64,000 nt of DNA, from contig JAPFFF010000004.1 of assembly GCA_039105265.1 (NCBI GenBank), forward strand, positions 7,793,501 to 7,857,500. The letters are read 5' to 3'. Positions 42,028 to 50,664 of the stretch are shown piece after piece (the stretch's first letter is position 1; the number at the start of each line of letters is the position of its first letter). Both the position numbers and the translations under genes were made by a program. This stretch comes from Tritrichomonas musculus. Lineage: Eukaryota; Parabasalia; Tritrichomonadida; Tritrichomonadidae. The notes below the pieces were generated by a model. The model was not told where the DNA came from, made no database searches, and saw nothing but the letters and a program-made list of their open reading frames with translations.

Positions 42028-42360
42028 TATGAAAAATATGGTGACAACGATACAAAAATACTTTTGTTTTATATTTATAATTTAAATATAATGATATATA
42101 TTATAAGAGATAAATGAGGTCCGGAACTACAAAATTGATGTTGCGCAACTATATCTGTATATTAAAATTGAATGAAGAAAACAATAATCTTATTCAGAAT
42201 TTTCTCAATTTAAAATTCAATATAATTTTATCAATTTTCAAATGATATGATTGATTTTATATTCGTTACCACTTTTTTAAAGGGAAATTGATATAAAAAG
42301 TACTTGGTTTCATCTTTTTGAAATAAAAAACGAATTGAAATAAGATAATTTATTTTTAGT

Positions 42361-42368
42361 TCACTTTT
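42361..42368 (+). promoter_or_regulatory. trichomonad initiator (Inr) of GH36 copy 1
   Basis: TCACTTTT with likely +1 A at 42363, 12 nt before the ATG at 42375. A short leader of this kind is typical of trichomonad genes. It decides the start in favour of the ATG over the in-frame TTG at 42372. Confidence 0.65.
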
Positions 42369-42374
42369 TTATTG

Positions 42375-44414
42375 ATGTTATCAAAAGAAAACATTAAATT
42401 AAGCATTGATTGCGAAAAAGAAAAGCACATTGAGATCAAATGCTCATTGAATGGCAAGCCAGGTGAACAAAGTGGTCTTTCTTATGAATTCAAAGAAACC
42501 AATGTTGATGGATGTCAAATTGGATCTCTCAGCTTATATTCAAAGCAGACCATCTTTGATGATGTTGTGAATCTGTCTTTGGAAAAGCCAATTAAAATTT
42601 ATCTTCCATTTGCACAAAAACCAGAAAAGATTACTGCCTTGTATCTTTTCAAAGATTGGTGGACCAGACCAGTTTTTGTTGATAAATCTCAAGATATTCC
42701 AGCAAGAACACAAATTGCATATTTCAAATATCCAAACAAAGTTGTTCTCTTTATTCCAATGGTTGGAAATGAATTCAAATCATTCTTGAACCCAGGAACA
42801 GAAAACGAATTGTATTTGGAAATGTTCTCAAACACTTCAAGTCAAGGAAGAATTGATAATGAACCAGTCTACTTGATATCGGAAGCACCAACTTATTTAG
42901 AAGCAGTGCATCGTGCATTTGATTATCTAGCAAAATTGAAGAACATATTCAAGCGTGAACAAAGATCATATCCTGAAATGTTTGAATATTTAGGATGGTG
43001 CAGTTGGGATGCAATGAAGACCGATGTCAATGAAAAAGGAATTAGAGAAAAAGCAGACGAATTTAAGAACAAAAAAGTTCCTGTTCGTTGGATGTTGATT
43101 GATGACGGTTGGTTCCCTGCAAAGGATGCAATGATCAGTGGCTTTTCTCCTGATACAAAGAAATTCCCACATGGATTCAAGCAAATGATTAACGATATCA
43201 AGCAAAGTGGAAATGTCAAATGGTTTGGTGTTTGGCATGCATTGATGGGTTATTGGAGTGGAATTTTGCCAGAAAGCGAATTAGCAAAGCAAGAAGCTAA
43301 ATATTTATACAAAACTGCAAAAGGTTACCTCGTTCCAAGTCCAAAGAATGGAAACAAATTCTACTATCATTTCAATGAAGTGTTAAGGAAAGAAGAAATA
43401 GACTTTTTGAAAGTTGATGGCCAAAGTTCAATCTTCATTTATTTCGAAGGAAGCATTCCTACTCCAGAAGCTGCACGTTGCCTTAATCGTGAACTTGAAC
43501 TCGGTGCAAGTTTGATGAATGGTGTCATAATCAATTGTATGGGAATGGCACTCGAAAATGTCCTCGGAAGGCCAACCTCAGGAATTTCAAGAAACAGCGA
43601 TGATTTCTTCCCAGAACAAGAAAATGGTTTTGTTGAACATTTGTTACAAAATGCATACAATTCAACATATCATGATGAAATTTATCATTGTGATTGGGAT
43701 ATGTTCTGGACCAAACATGAATCAGCAGTGAAACACAGTATGATTCGCGCAATCAGTGGAGGTCCAATCTATTTCAGCGACAAAGTCGGCAATACAATGC
43801 CTAAAGTACTGGAGCCACTTGTTTATTCAGATGGTAAAATCTTAAGAATGAACCGTTCAGCTAAGCCAACTGAAGATTGCTTGTTCGTTGATCCTCTGAA
43901 AGAAGGTGTTTTGAAGATTCATAACATTGCTTCTTGGGGAGAAAACAGAATTGGTGGCATTATTGCTGCATACAATTTAACCAATAAGAAACAAAATGTT
44001 TCTTTCAAAGTTAAAGATATTCCCGATATTGAAGCTTCTGAAAGATATTGGATTTATGACTCCATTAAGAAGAAGGTTCTTTCATTGGGAAGCGACGAAT
44101 CATTTAACGATGAAATTGAAGCAACTAAATTCGGTTGGTATATTATTCTTCCTCAAATTGAAAATGGTTCTTGCTTCGGATTGATCAACAAATATGTCAG
44201 CTTCAAAGCAGTTGAAAGTATTGACAACAAAGAAAACTTGCAAGTCATTACTTTACACGAAACAGGAACTGTTGGATGGGCATCAAGGAAACCAGCAAAG
44301 AAAGTCAGCATTAATGGTGTTGATGTCACCAAAGATGTCAAATCAAATGGTGAATTTTACACCGTTGAACTTCCTGAAAATCCAAAGAAAGAAATCGTAG
44401 TTATTGAATGGTAA
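42375..44414 (+). CDS. GH36 raffinose-synthase/alpha-galactosidase-like enzyme, copy 1
   Basis: The 679-residue protein belongs to the Sip1/raffinose synthase branch of glycoside hydrolase family 36 (clan GH-D). Residues 1-195 form a beta-sandwich. A (beta/alpha)8 barrel starts with LGWCSWDAM (W208-C-S-W211) and RWMLIDDGWF. The nucleophile should be Asp348 in FLKVDGQS and the acid/base Asp410 in SRNSDDFFP (R406-x3-D410). A C-terminal beta domain ends at EIVVIEW. Such enzymes transfer or release alpha-linked galactose. Whether this one makes or breaks raffinose-type sugars cannot be told from sequence. No signal peptide, so it is probably cytosolic. The stop codon TAA is followed by AA, giving the UAAA that trichomonads use for polyadenylation. 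It faces the P0 fragment tail to tail. Confidence 0.93.
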   Translation: MLSKENIKLSIDCEKEKHIEIKCSLNGKPGEQSGLSYEFKETNVDGCQIGSLSLYSKQTIFDDVVNLSLEKPIKIYLPFAQKPEKITALYLFKDWWTRPVFVDKSQDIPARTQIAYFKYPNKVVLFIPMVGNEFKSFLNPGTENELYLEMFSNTSSQGRIDNEPVYLISEAPTYLEAVHRAFDYLAKLKNIFKREQRSYPEMFEYLGWCSWDAMKTDVNEKGIREKADEFKNKKVPVRWMLIDDGWFPAKDAMISGFSPDTKKFPHGFKQMINDIKQSGNVKWFGVWHALMGYWSGILPESELAKQEAKYLYKTAKGYLVPSPKNGNKFYYHFNEVLRKEEIDFLKVDGQSSIFIYFEGSIPTPEAARCLNRELELGASLMNGVIINCMGMALENVLGRPTSGISRNSDDFFPEQENGFVEHLLQNAYNSTYHDEIYHCDWDMFWTKHESAVKHSMIRAISGGPIYFSDKVGNTMPKVLEPLVYSDGKILRMNRSAKPTEDCLFVDPLKEGVLKIHNIASWGENRIGGIIAAYNLTNKKQNVSFKVKDIPDIEASERYWIYDSIKKKVLSLGSDESFNDEIEATKFGWYIILPQIENGSCFGLINKYVSFKAVESIDNKENLQVITLHETGTVGWASRKPAKKVSINGVDVTKDVKSNGEFYTVELPENPKKEIVVIEW

Positions 44415-44578
44415 AAAAAAATAACTTTTAAGCATTCAATGCTTTATATTTCATTTAATGAAATAAAAAAAGTTTTTTATTTGTTTTGTTTTGTTTTTTA
44501 TATTATTAAAACTTGTTCTCAATTTTTATTTTGTAAAATAAAAAAGTTTTAATTAAAAATTAATTAGTTTACTTGAAA

Positions 44579-45268
44579 TTAATCTTCTCCAAAAATGTCA
44601 CCAAATCCACCTCCAATTTCAAGATTTTCTTCTTCCTCTTTGTTTTCTTCATTTTGATTTTCATTTTCTTTTGGTTTTGCTGCTGAACTAGCTCTCATTC
44701 TTTCAAGTGCTTCAGGATCGGAAAGTAAGCTTTGTATTTCTTCAATTTGAGGAAGTTTGTAATCAATTGAGACAGCTATTGATGCTATGTTCTTGAATGC
44801 ATTTCCAACAATATGAGGTGCAGATGACTTGTTGATATAACCAATTCCAAGTGAAAGTGAAGTGACATTTTTGAGAGCTTCAGAAAATTTGTGTGAAAGG
44901 ATATCATCGTCAATATCGAGTATTTCAGGATCATAAAGGTGTCCGTTATCGAAGAGATGTTCGATTTTCAACTTGTATTGAAATGGCAAGATTCCAAGTA
45001 ATGAAAGAAGATTTGCTTCAGAAGCTCCGACTTTTTCACCTTTCTTAATCAAGTGTTTTTCAGATGTGATTTCTATCGTTCCTTTGAAAATCTTCGATTG
45101 AATTCCAAGTGCATGAAGAACTGAAACTTGTGTTGGAACCATGTTTGTCCTCATTGCAGGAATGATTACGTCGACCGGTGAAATTGCTCCAACTTTGGCT
45201 GGTGAACCAACACAATTTTGATCGATTGCATCCTTTATTTTGTTGAACGACCCATTTGTGAAATTACT
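44579..45268 (-). pseudogene. RPLP0: 60S ribosomal stalk protein P0 (uL10), 5'-truncated, unit 1
   Basis: The homology runs over about 229 codons from 45268 to 44579. It covers FTNGSFNKIKDAI, SPAKVGAISPVDVIIPA, LGIQSKIFKGTIEI, KKGEKVGASEANLLSLLGI, YDPEILDIDDD, the SLGIGYINKSSAPHIVGNAFKN block, and an acidic tail ending GGGFGDIFGED. In a normal P0 of about 310 residues this is everything except roughly the first 85-90 residues, which form part of the rRNA-binding domain. A stop lies directly before the homology and no splice signal is visible. The first ATG (45154) would yield 191 residues. It is probably a truncated copy of a gene that is intact elsewhere. Confidence 0.85.
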
Positions 45269-46845
45269 TTATTTTTCATATTTTTTCTTTTATGAGTTTA
45301 TTTGAAGATTGAATTTTTGTATTATTATTTTTGGTCAATTCAAATTTCCAAATAAATTTCAATTAAATTTTTCAATTTATTCATTTTTAAAAATATTTTT
45401 ATAATGATACGAAAAGGAAATATTGATTTCATAATTATATAAAAAGAAATAATTTATACTACTATTATTGTAATTTTGGATGATGGATAAATTGATTGAA
45501 TCATAAAAGAAAATATTTTTTTTTTAGATAAAAGACTAATTTCCCAGATGCCAGCTATAAATATTTATTTTCTAATCTTTCGTTAAACTCTCCTGATTCA
45601 CATGCAATTTCTGAATCAAGTTTTCCTATCAATATTATTAAATGATCAAAATCGATTATTTTATTTAAATAATTATTTCGATCTTTTAATCACAATTACA
45701 ACCTTTCCATGTCGTTCAAGGTGCAAGTCTTCTCAATTTTTCTGATATATCCATTCAAATTTTTCATTCGATTGTTCTTCCAATTGGAATACCTGTTGGC
45801 GAAAAAATAATTTGTAAATTGACTTTATTTATAAATTTGAGAAAGACACTTTTTGAGCGTAGCTCAAAAAGCAGCTATCTTGTTGTTATAAAAAAAATAA
45901 TTTCAAAACAAATTTTTTTGCGTATATTACAATATACTATTTTACAAAAACCAACATTAAAAATATGCAAGGTTATAAAAATTTTAATAAATTGAGAAGA
46001 ATGAAAATTATCTCTAAAACTTTTGAAATAAAAAAGAACAACTCCTTGGTTTATAAGAAAGTATAATTATATGTGAGTACGACAACCAATCATAGCAATC
46101 TTTTAAGAACAATATTTTTTTCTTTTTAAATATTTTATTTCTATTTTACATTTTTGTAGAACACATATCCTGCAAAACTCACAGTAACAAAAAAGTTATA
46201 TCAATTTTAACTCATAATTACATCTAATTTATGAATAAAAGCATTAAAAATAATTGCAAATAATTTGTAATCAAAATATGAGCATTTTCTTTAATTTTTT
46301 AAAGTTATATTTGTACAAAAAAAAAAAATTATTTTAAAAAAGATATTTAAATGGCAAATACTTTTTGTAATCAATAAAAAAAGTTATTTCAAAAAAATTG
46401 CAAATTGAAACAAAATAAATTTTTTTGTGAAAAAAGTAAATTTTTCAAAAGATGACAACTTTTTTGCAAATGTAATTCTTTTTGGCCAAAAAGTTATTAT
46501 CTGAAAAAACTCAATTTAATTGAAGTACTAGTATTTTTTCTAATAAATACATTTAATGCAAAATATCGTTGGAATTTTAAAATTAAAAATAATTTTGATA
46601 AGTCTCTAATGTTTTCTTTTTCAACTGCCAAATATAATGCCGTCTTATAAATTCCTATCATATCAAAATTTCATTCAAAGATATGATTTTGAATTTCATT
46701 TAAAGATATGATTTTTAATTTCATTGAAAGATATGATTTTGAATGTAATTGAAATATATGATTTAGAATTTCATTGAAAGATATGATTTTGAATGTAATT
46801 GAAAGATATGATTTCGAATTTCATTGAAAGATATGATATTGAATT
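45269..46845. other. AT-rich spacer with hairpin and 25-bp repeats, unit 1
   Basis: No gene is seen. A perfect 10-bp hairpin CTTTTTGAGC-GTA-GCTCAAAAAG lies at 45849-45871. Near the right end is the 25-bp tandem array described separately. The same contents recur at +8290 and +16580. Confidence 0.6.
46665..46845. repeat. 25-bp tandem repeat, about 7 copies, unit 1
   Basis: The unit ATTTCATTGAAAGATATGATTTTGA recurs with phase points at 46680, 46705, 46730, 46755, 46780, 46805 and 46830. Alternate copies carry ATGTAATTG in place of TTTCATTG, suggesting a 50-bp higher-order unit. The array repeats at 54955-55135 and 63245-63425. Confidence 0.9.
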
Positions 46846-47269
46846 TTACGAATCAAATTCTGCAATCATGTCATTACGAATCAATTTGCTGATTTGGCTG
46901 TCATTTTCACCTTCCTTTCGTTTTTCATAAAAATTGTTGTTCAATGAGAAATAAAAGAATCCTTTTGTTGCTCTTAAAAATATTGATTATTTCCAAATTT
47001 GAAAAATATTTTTTGATATCTTTTTCGAAAAATAGAAAAATTCTTTCCATTTTGCTAAAAAAATTGGGAAAACGATGATGGTTATTCCAGATTTTAGAAA
47101 TTAAGTGTAGTGATGACAAAAAATCATAATGATTATCACTCATTTTGGATTTATTAAATGTGTCTACGAGAATTAGAAAATTTTCATCTGATTTGACTTT
47201 TTCTTCAAGAAAGTTCAGAATGTGTTCCTGAATCTCTTTCATCATGTCCAAGTATTCCTTAGAACTCAT
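46846..47269 (-). pseudogene. DUF3447-type gene fragment, unit 1
   Basis: From ATG 47269 a 114-codon frame matches the N-terminal region of the DUF3447 proteins in this window: MMKEIQEHILNFLEE, then ISKIWNNHHRFPNFFSKMERIF, then FKSNKRILLFLIEQ. After its stop the sequence resumes with KRKEGENDSQISKLIRNDMIAEF and a stop at 46846. In the relatives about 80 residues lie between these two blocks, so there is an internal deletion. The ankyrin and BspA parts are absent. Confidence 0.7.
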
Positions 47270-47397
47270 GATCTTTATTAAAATAACAATATTATCTCAA
47301 TTTCATATAAATTAAATTATTATTTATATTTTTAGAAAAAAAACAATTGCAGAAGAATCATGCAAAAAAGCTATTTATGATAAATTAATTTTAATTA

Positions 47398-47709
47398 ATG
47401 ATAAAAAACAACTCAAATGAATCCCAGAAACTGTTAAAACGTTTAAATGAATCTCAGAAAAATTACATTTCTGATTTTTATTCCTCATTATCCAATGAAA
47501 TGTGTTTGAAGTCCATTCATATTGAGCAAGCCATAATATCATTATTTGGGCCATTGCAAATATTTTTTTCTATTTTCATTACATCTTATTATCTAGCTGA
47601 TATGAATTTTGAGGTTTTTACTAAATTTGAATCAGGATATTTGAGTTCCCCACCAGATGAAATTTTTAATCATTTCCTTAATATTGATTTCGCCAAAGCT
47701 AAAGATTAA
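47398..47709 (+). CDS. short unknown frame at the unit end, unit 1
   Basis: 103 codons starting MIKNNSNESQKLL and including YISDFYSSLSNEMCLKSIHIEQ. Amino-acid use looks natural. The stop lies 10 bp before the 31-A tract that ends the unit. Just upstream another protein-like frame (AEESCKKAIYDKLILIND) runs in a different phase, so this may be the damaged 3' end of a gene. The family is not recognised. Confidence 0.4.
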   Translation: MIKNNSNESQKLLKRLNESQKNYISDFYSSLSNEMCLKSIHIEQAIISLFGPLQIFFSIFITSYYLADMNFEVFTKFESGYLSSPPDEIFNHFLNIDFAKAKD

Positions 47710-47715
47710 GAAACG

Positions 47716-47718
<3 letters not shown>

Positions 47719-47749
<31 letters not shown>
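47719..47749. repeat. 31-A tract at the unit 1/unit 2 junction
   Basis: An uninterrupted run of 31 A separates AAACGCTT from GGTAAATATATC, the first bases of the next unit. The identical junction recurs at 56009-56039. Confidence 0.95.
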
Positions 47750-47751
<2 letters not shown>

Positions 47752-48028
47752 TAAATATATCTCATCATAATTGCAATTTCTAGCTCCTGAAATCAATTAT
47801 TAAAAAAACTCATATCAAAATGACTTTTAATTCAGAGTAAATCTTCAATTCACTTGTTGTTACAAATCGCTCTATATCAATTGCAAATTGACCTAAAAAA
47901 ATAAATTTACTCTTTAACTATTCAATTTCAATAGCTTTATTTTTTTAATTTAGATGTTTTATAAATTTAGAATACCACATAGAGTTTTGCAGATAATATT
48001 TCAATGTTTTTTTTAAAGAAAAAAATTT

Positions 48029-48562
48029 TTATGATGGATATATGGTGAAAGTCATGCCAATAAATGGACTTCTTTCAATGATATAGCATGCTGCTGAATG
48101 ATTTCCAAGTCTATGTGATTCTTTATAACATGATTGTTCTTCGTATTTGTCCATTTTAACGCCAAGACCATTGTCATACATTTTACCAATGTCAATTAAA
48201 GCAGAAGGATCACCTAGTTTTACAGCTTTTTCATAATATTTCTTTGCTTTAGAGTAATTGATTTTTACACCATTTCCGTTTAAATATATATTTCCAATGC
48301 TTACTAGTGCATTTATATTTCCAAGTTGGAAAGATTTTTCATATAAATCTTTAGCCTTTGAAAAACTTTTTTCAACGCCATAGCCATTTAAATATAAATC
48401 GCCAAGACAAACTAATGCATCCAAATTGCCAGGATTAAATGATTTCTCATAATATTCTTTTGCTTTTAAATAATCTTTCTCAACACCACAGCCATTACAA
48501 TATAAATGACCAATATTATTCAATGCACTTACAAGTTCAATATTAAAAAAATATATGATCAT
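48029..48562 (-). pseudogene. Sel1-repeat protein fragment, unit 2
   Basis: Four Sel1-like repeats in 177 codons, differing from the unit 1 copy by Glu to Asp in the second KAKxLYEKS block. The 5' region is again A/T-rich and lacks the domain that would normally precede the repeats. Confidence 0.7.
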
Positions 48563-50640
48563 TTTAAAAAAAAATTTGGATATCTGAATTGTTAATCGTT
48601 TAGGCCAATTTTGATTGGGTTAACTGTTTTAATTTTAAATCACATTCATTTTGATGAATTAAGAAAAATTTATATCTTTAAATTATCATTTTTGTTTAAT
48701 ATTGCATAATAACCAGCCATTTCGGCCAATATGAAATTCTATGATATAGAACCAACAACAATTTTCATAAAATTTAAACGGCCTTAAAAAAAAAATAAAT
48801 TTCTATTCTTATCATAAATGTTAATAATAATGGCTAAAGTTTTATTTTTATTTATTATGTGGTAGCATATATAGAATCGATATATCCAATTTAATTTTGA
48901 AATAATGCACAGTGCTACTAATAAAATGCATTATATTTTCTCTTCTTCTTCATTCGAAAAATTCTCTGACTTTAGTCTAATATAAAAATGTCATAGTTAT
49001 TTTTAAAAAGTATTAAACGCTTAGCATTTTGGTATATTTTACTTTTGGATAACTTTAATATATGATGAGAAAAAAATTGATTTTTGAAAAAAAAATTTTG
49101 AAAATTTTTTAAAAAAGTGCTTCAACTTTTTATACTGCTTCAATATTTTATACATAACCGTATATCTTCATATTTGATATATATATATATATGTATAAAT
49201 ATATAAATAATTGGTATGATTTTGTTTAGCTTCATTATTTATATTAAATTAAATTAATTTTAACAAAAAAAAAAAAAAAGTATTGAATATTCTTATCGAG
49301 AAAAATCTACAGCAAGAACCTGGTTTAATTTTTAAACAAATATTGGATGGCTTGAAATATATTATGAAAACTTCAAAAATCTAAACTTTAACAATGCATT
49401 TTGGAGAAACAAAAAAAAATAAGCTATTGAAATTGAATGGGATTTTGTAAACTTATCAATTATTCATTAAATTCAACAAATTTCTCAATATTATAAAATT
49501 TATTATTTAATACAATAAGTGGAAAATGATTTTAAACAAATATTAATGAATTTATTTCGATAAAATATCAAATATTATTCATTGAATTAAATTCTGATTT
49601 ATTAAATATTTGATCAAAAAATGAAAACCATTTTTCTCAAAAATTTCTTAATAAAACTAATGCAGTATCAAACAAGGCAGCTCATTTATATATTTAAAAC
49701 ACGAAATATAATTCTTTTTTGGAGAAAAAGCGATTTTTCCAAAAAAGACGTTAACTTTTCTACTTTTTTTTTATATAATAAAATCCCCATACTTTTTATT
49801 TCACATATTAAAATTGTTTTATATCTTAGAAAATTATTTATGACACTTAAGTTATTATTTATGATTTAATTTTGACATTATTTGATAAATATGATCTCAA
49901 AGAATAAAGAAGATTTATAATGTTTCAAATTTGACTCATTTTTTTTTTTATTTTGATATTTTTCATCAGAATTGTTTTACTCGGACTTAAGTAATTCATT
50001 TAATTAACTCTTTTTAATGAATTATGATGGATAAATAATTTGAAAGATACAATAAATAATACTTCACAATTATTGATAATAATTATTCAAATAAATTCAA
50101 TATAGTTTTAAAAATTGATTTATACCAATTTTATTTTTTCAATAATGATCCGCAAATTTTATATTTGATGAGTTAATTATTTTTTTATTTTCATATCTCT
50201 CGTAAAACTTTGTTGGTGAGGTGTCAAAATAACCAAAACTATTCTTTGTTCGGAATAGAAATATCTTCAATTTTTGAATTGGTCGATTAATTTTTTGAAT
50301 AACATCAAAATTTATATATGAAAAATATGGTGCACAACGATACAAAAATACTTTTGTTTTATATTTATAATTTAAATATAATGATATATATTATAAGAGA
50401 TAAATGAGGTCCGGAACTACAAAATTGATGTTGCGCAACTATATCTGTACATTAAAATTGAATGAAGAAAACAATAATCTTATTCAGAATTTTCTCAATT
50501 TAAAATTCAATATAATTTTATCAATTTTCAAATGATATGATTGATTTTATATTCGTTACCACTTTTTTAAAGGGAAATTGATATAAAAAGTACTTGGTTT
50601 CATCTTTTTGAAATAAAAAACGAATTGAAATAAGATAATT
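48563..50640. other. AT-rich spacer of unit 2
   Basis: Corresponds to 38488-42350 of unit 1 without the extra block; the joint lies at 50311-50320. A 68-codon minus-strand frame at 50139-50345 (FDTSPTKFYERYENK) crosses the joint; its first residues come from the right side and the rest is the gene-end relic seen in unit 1. No gene is called. Confidence 0.4.
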
Positions 50641-50650
50641 TATTTTTAGT

Positions 50651-50658
50651 TCACTTTT
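50651..50658 (+). promoter_or_regulatory. trichomonad initiator (Inr) of GH36 copy 2
   Basis: TCACTTTT, likely +1 A at 50653, 12 nt before ATG 50665; identical context to copy 1. Confidence 0.65.
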
Positions 50659-50664
50659 TTATTG

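Larger units (their letters stand above)
37691..47749 (+). repeat. segmental tandem repeat, unit 1 (about 10.06 kb)
   Basis: The unit begins GGTAAATATATC inside the last codons of the BTB-F5/8C gene and ends with a 31-A tract at 47719-47749. It contains a Sel1 fragment, the GH36 gene, the P0 fragment, a DUF3447 fragment and a short unknown frame. It is longer than units 2 and 3 by an extra block at 40244-42030. Elsewhere it differs from them by scattered substitutions and small indels, about 0.7 percent in the GH36 coding region. Confidence 0.95.

Noticed and set aside
42372-42374. TTG at 42372 as the GH36 start
   Set aside because: An ATG follows immediately and the initiator motif 12 nt upstream fits it; the same holds for copies 2 and 3.
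42923-43752. Several 60-100-codon frames inside the GH36 genes on other frames
   Set aside because: Shadows of a well-supported enzyme frame with intact catalytic motifs.
44579-45268. Complete P0 gene with a 5' exon upstream
   Set aside because: The homology ends at a stop codon, and no trichomonad splice signal or upstream P0-like sequence was found before the next spacer.
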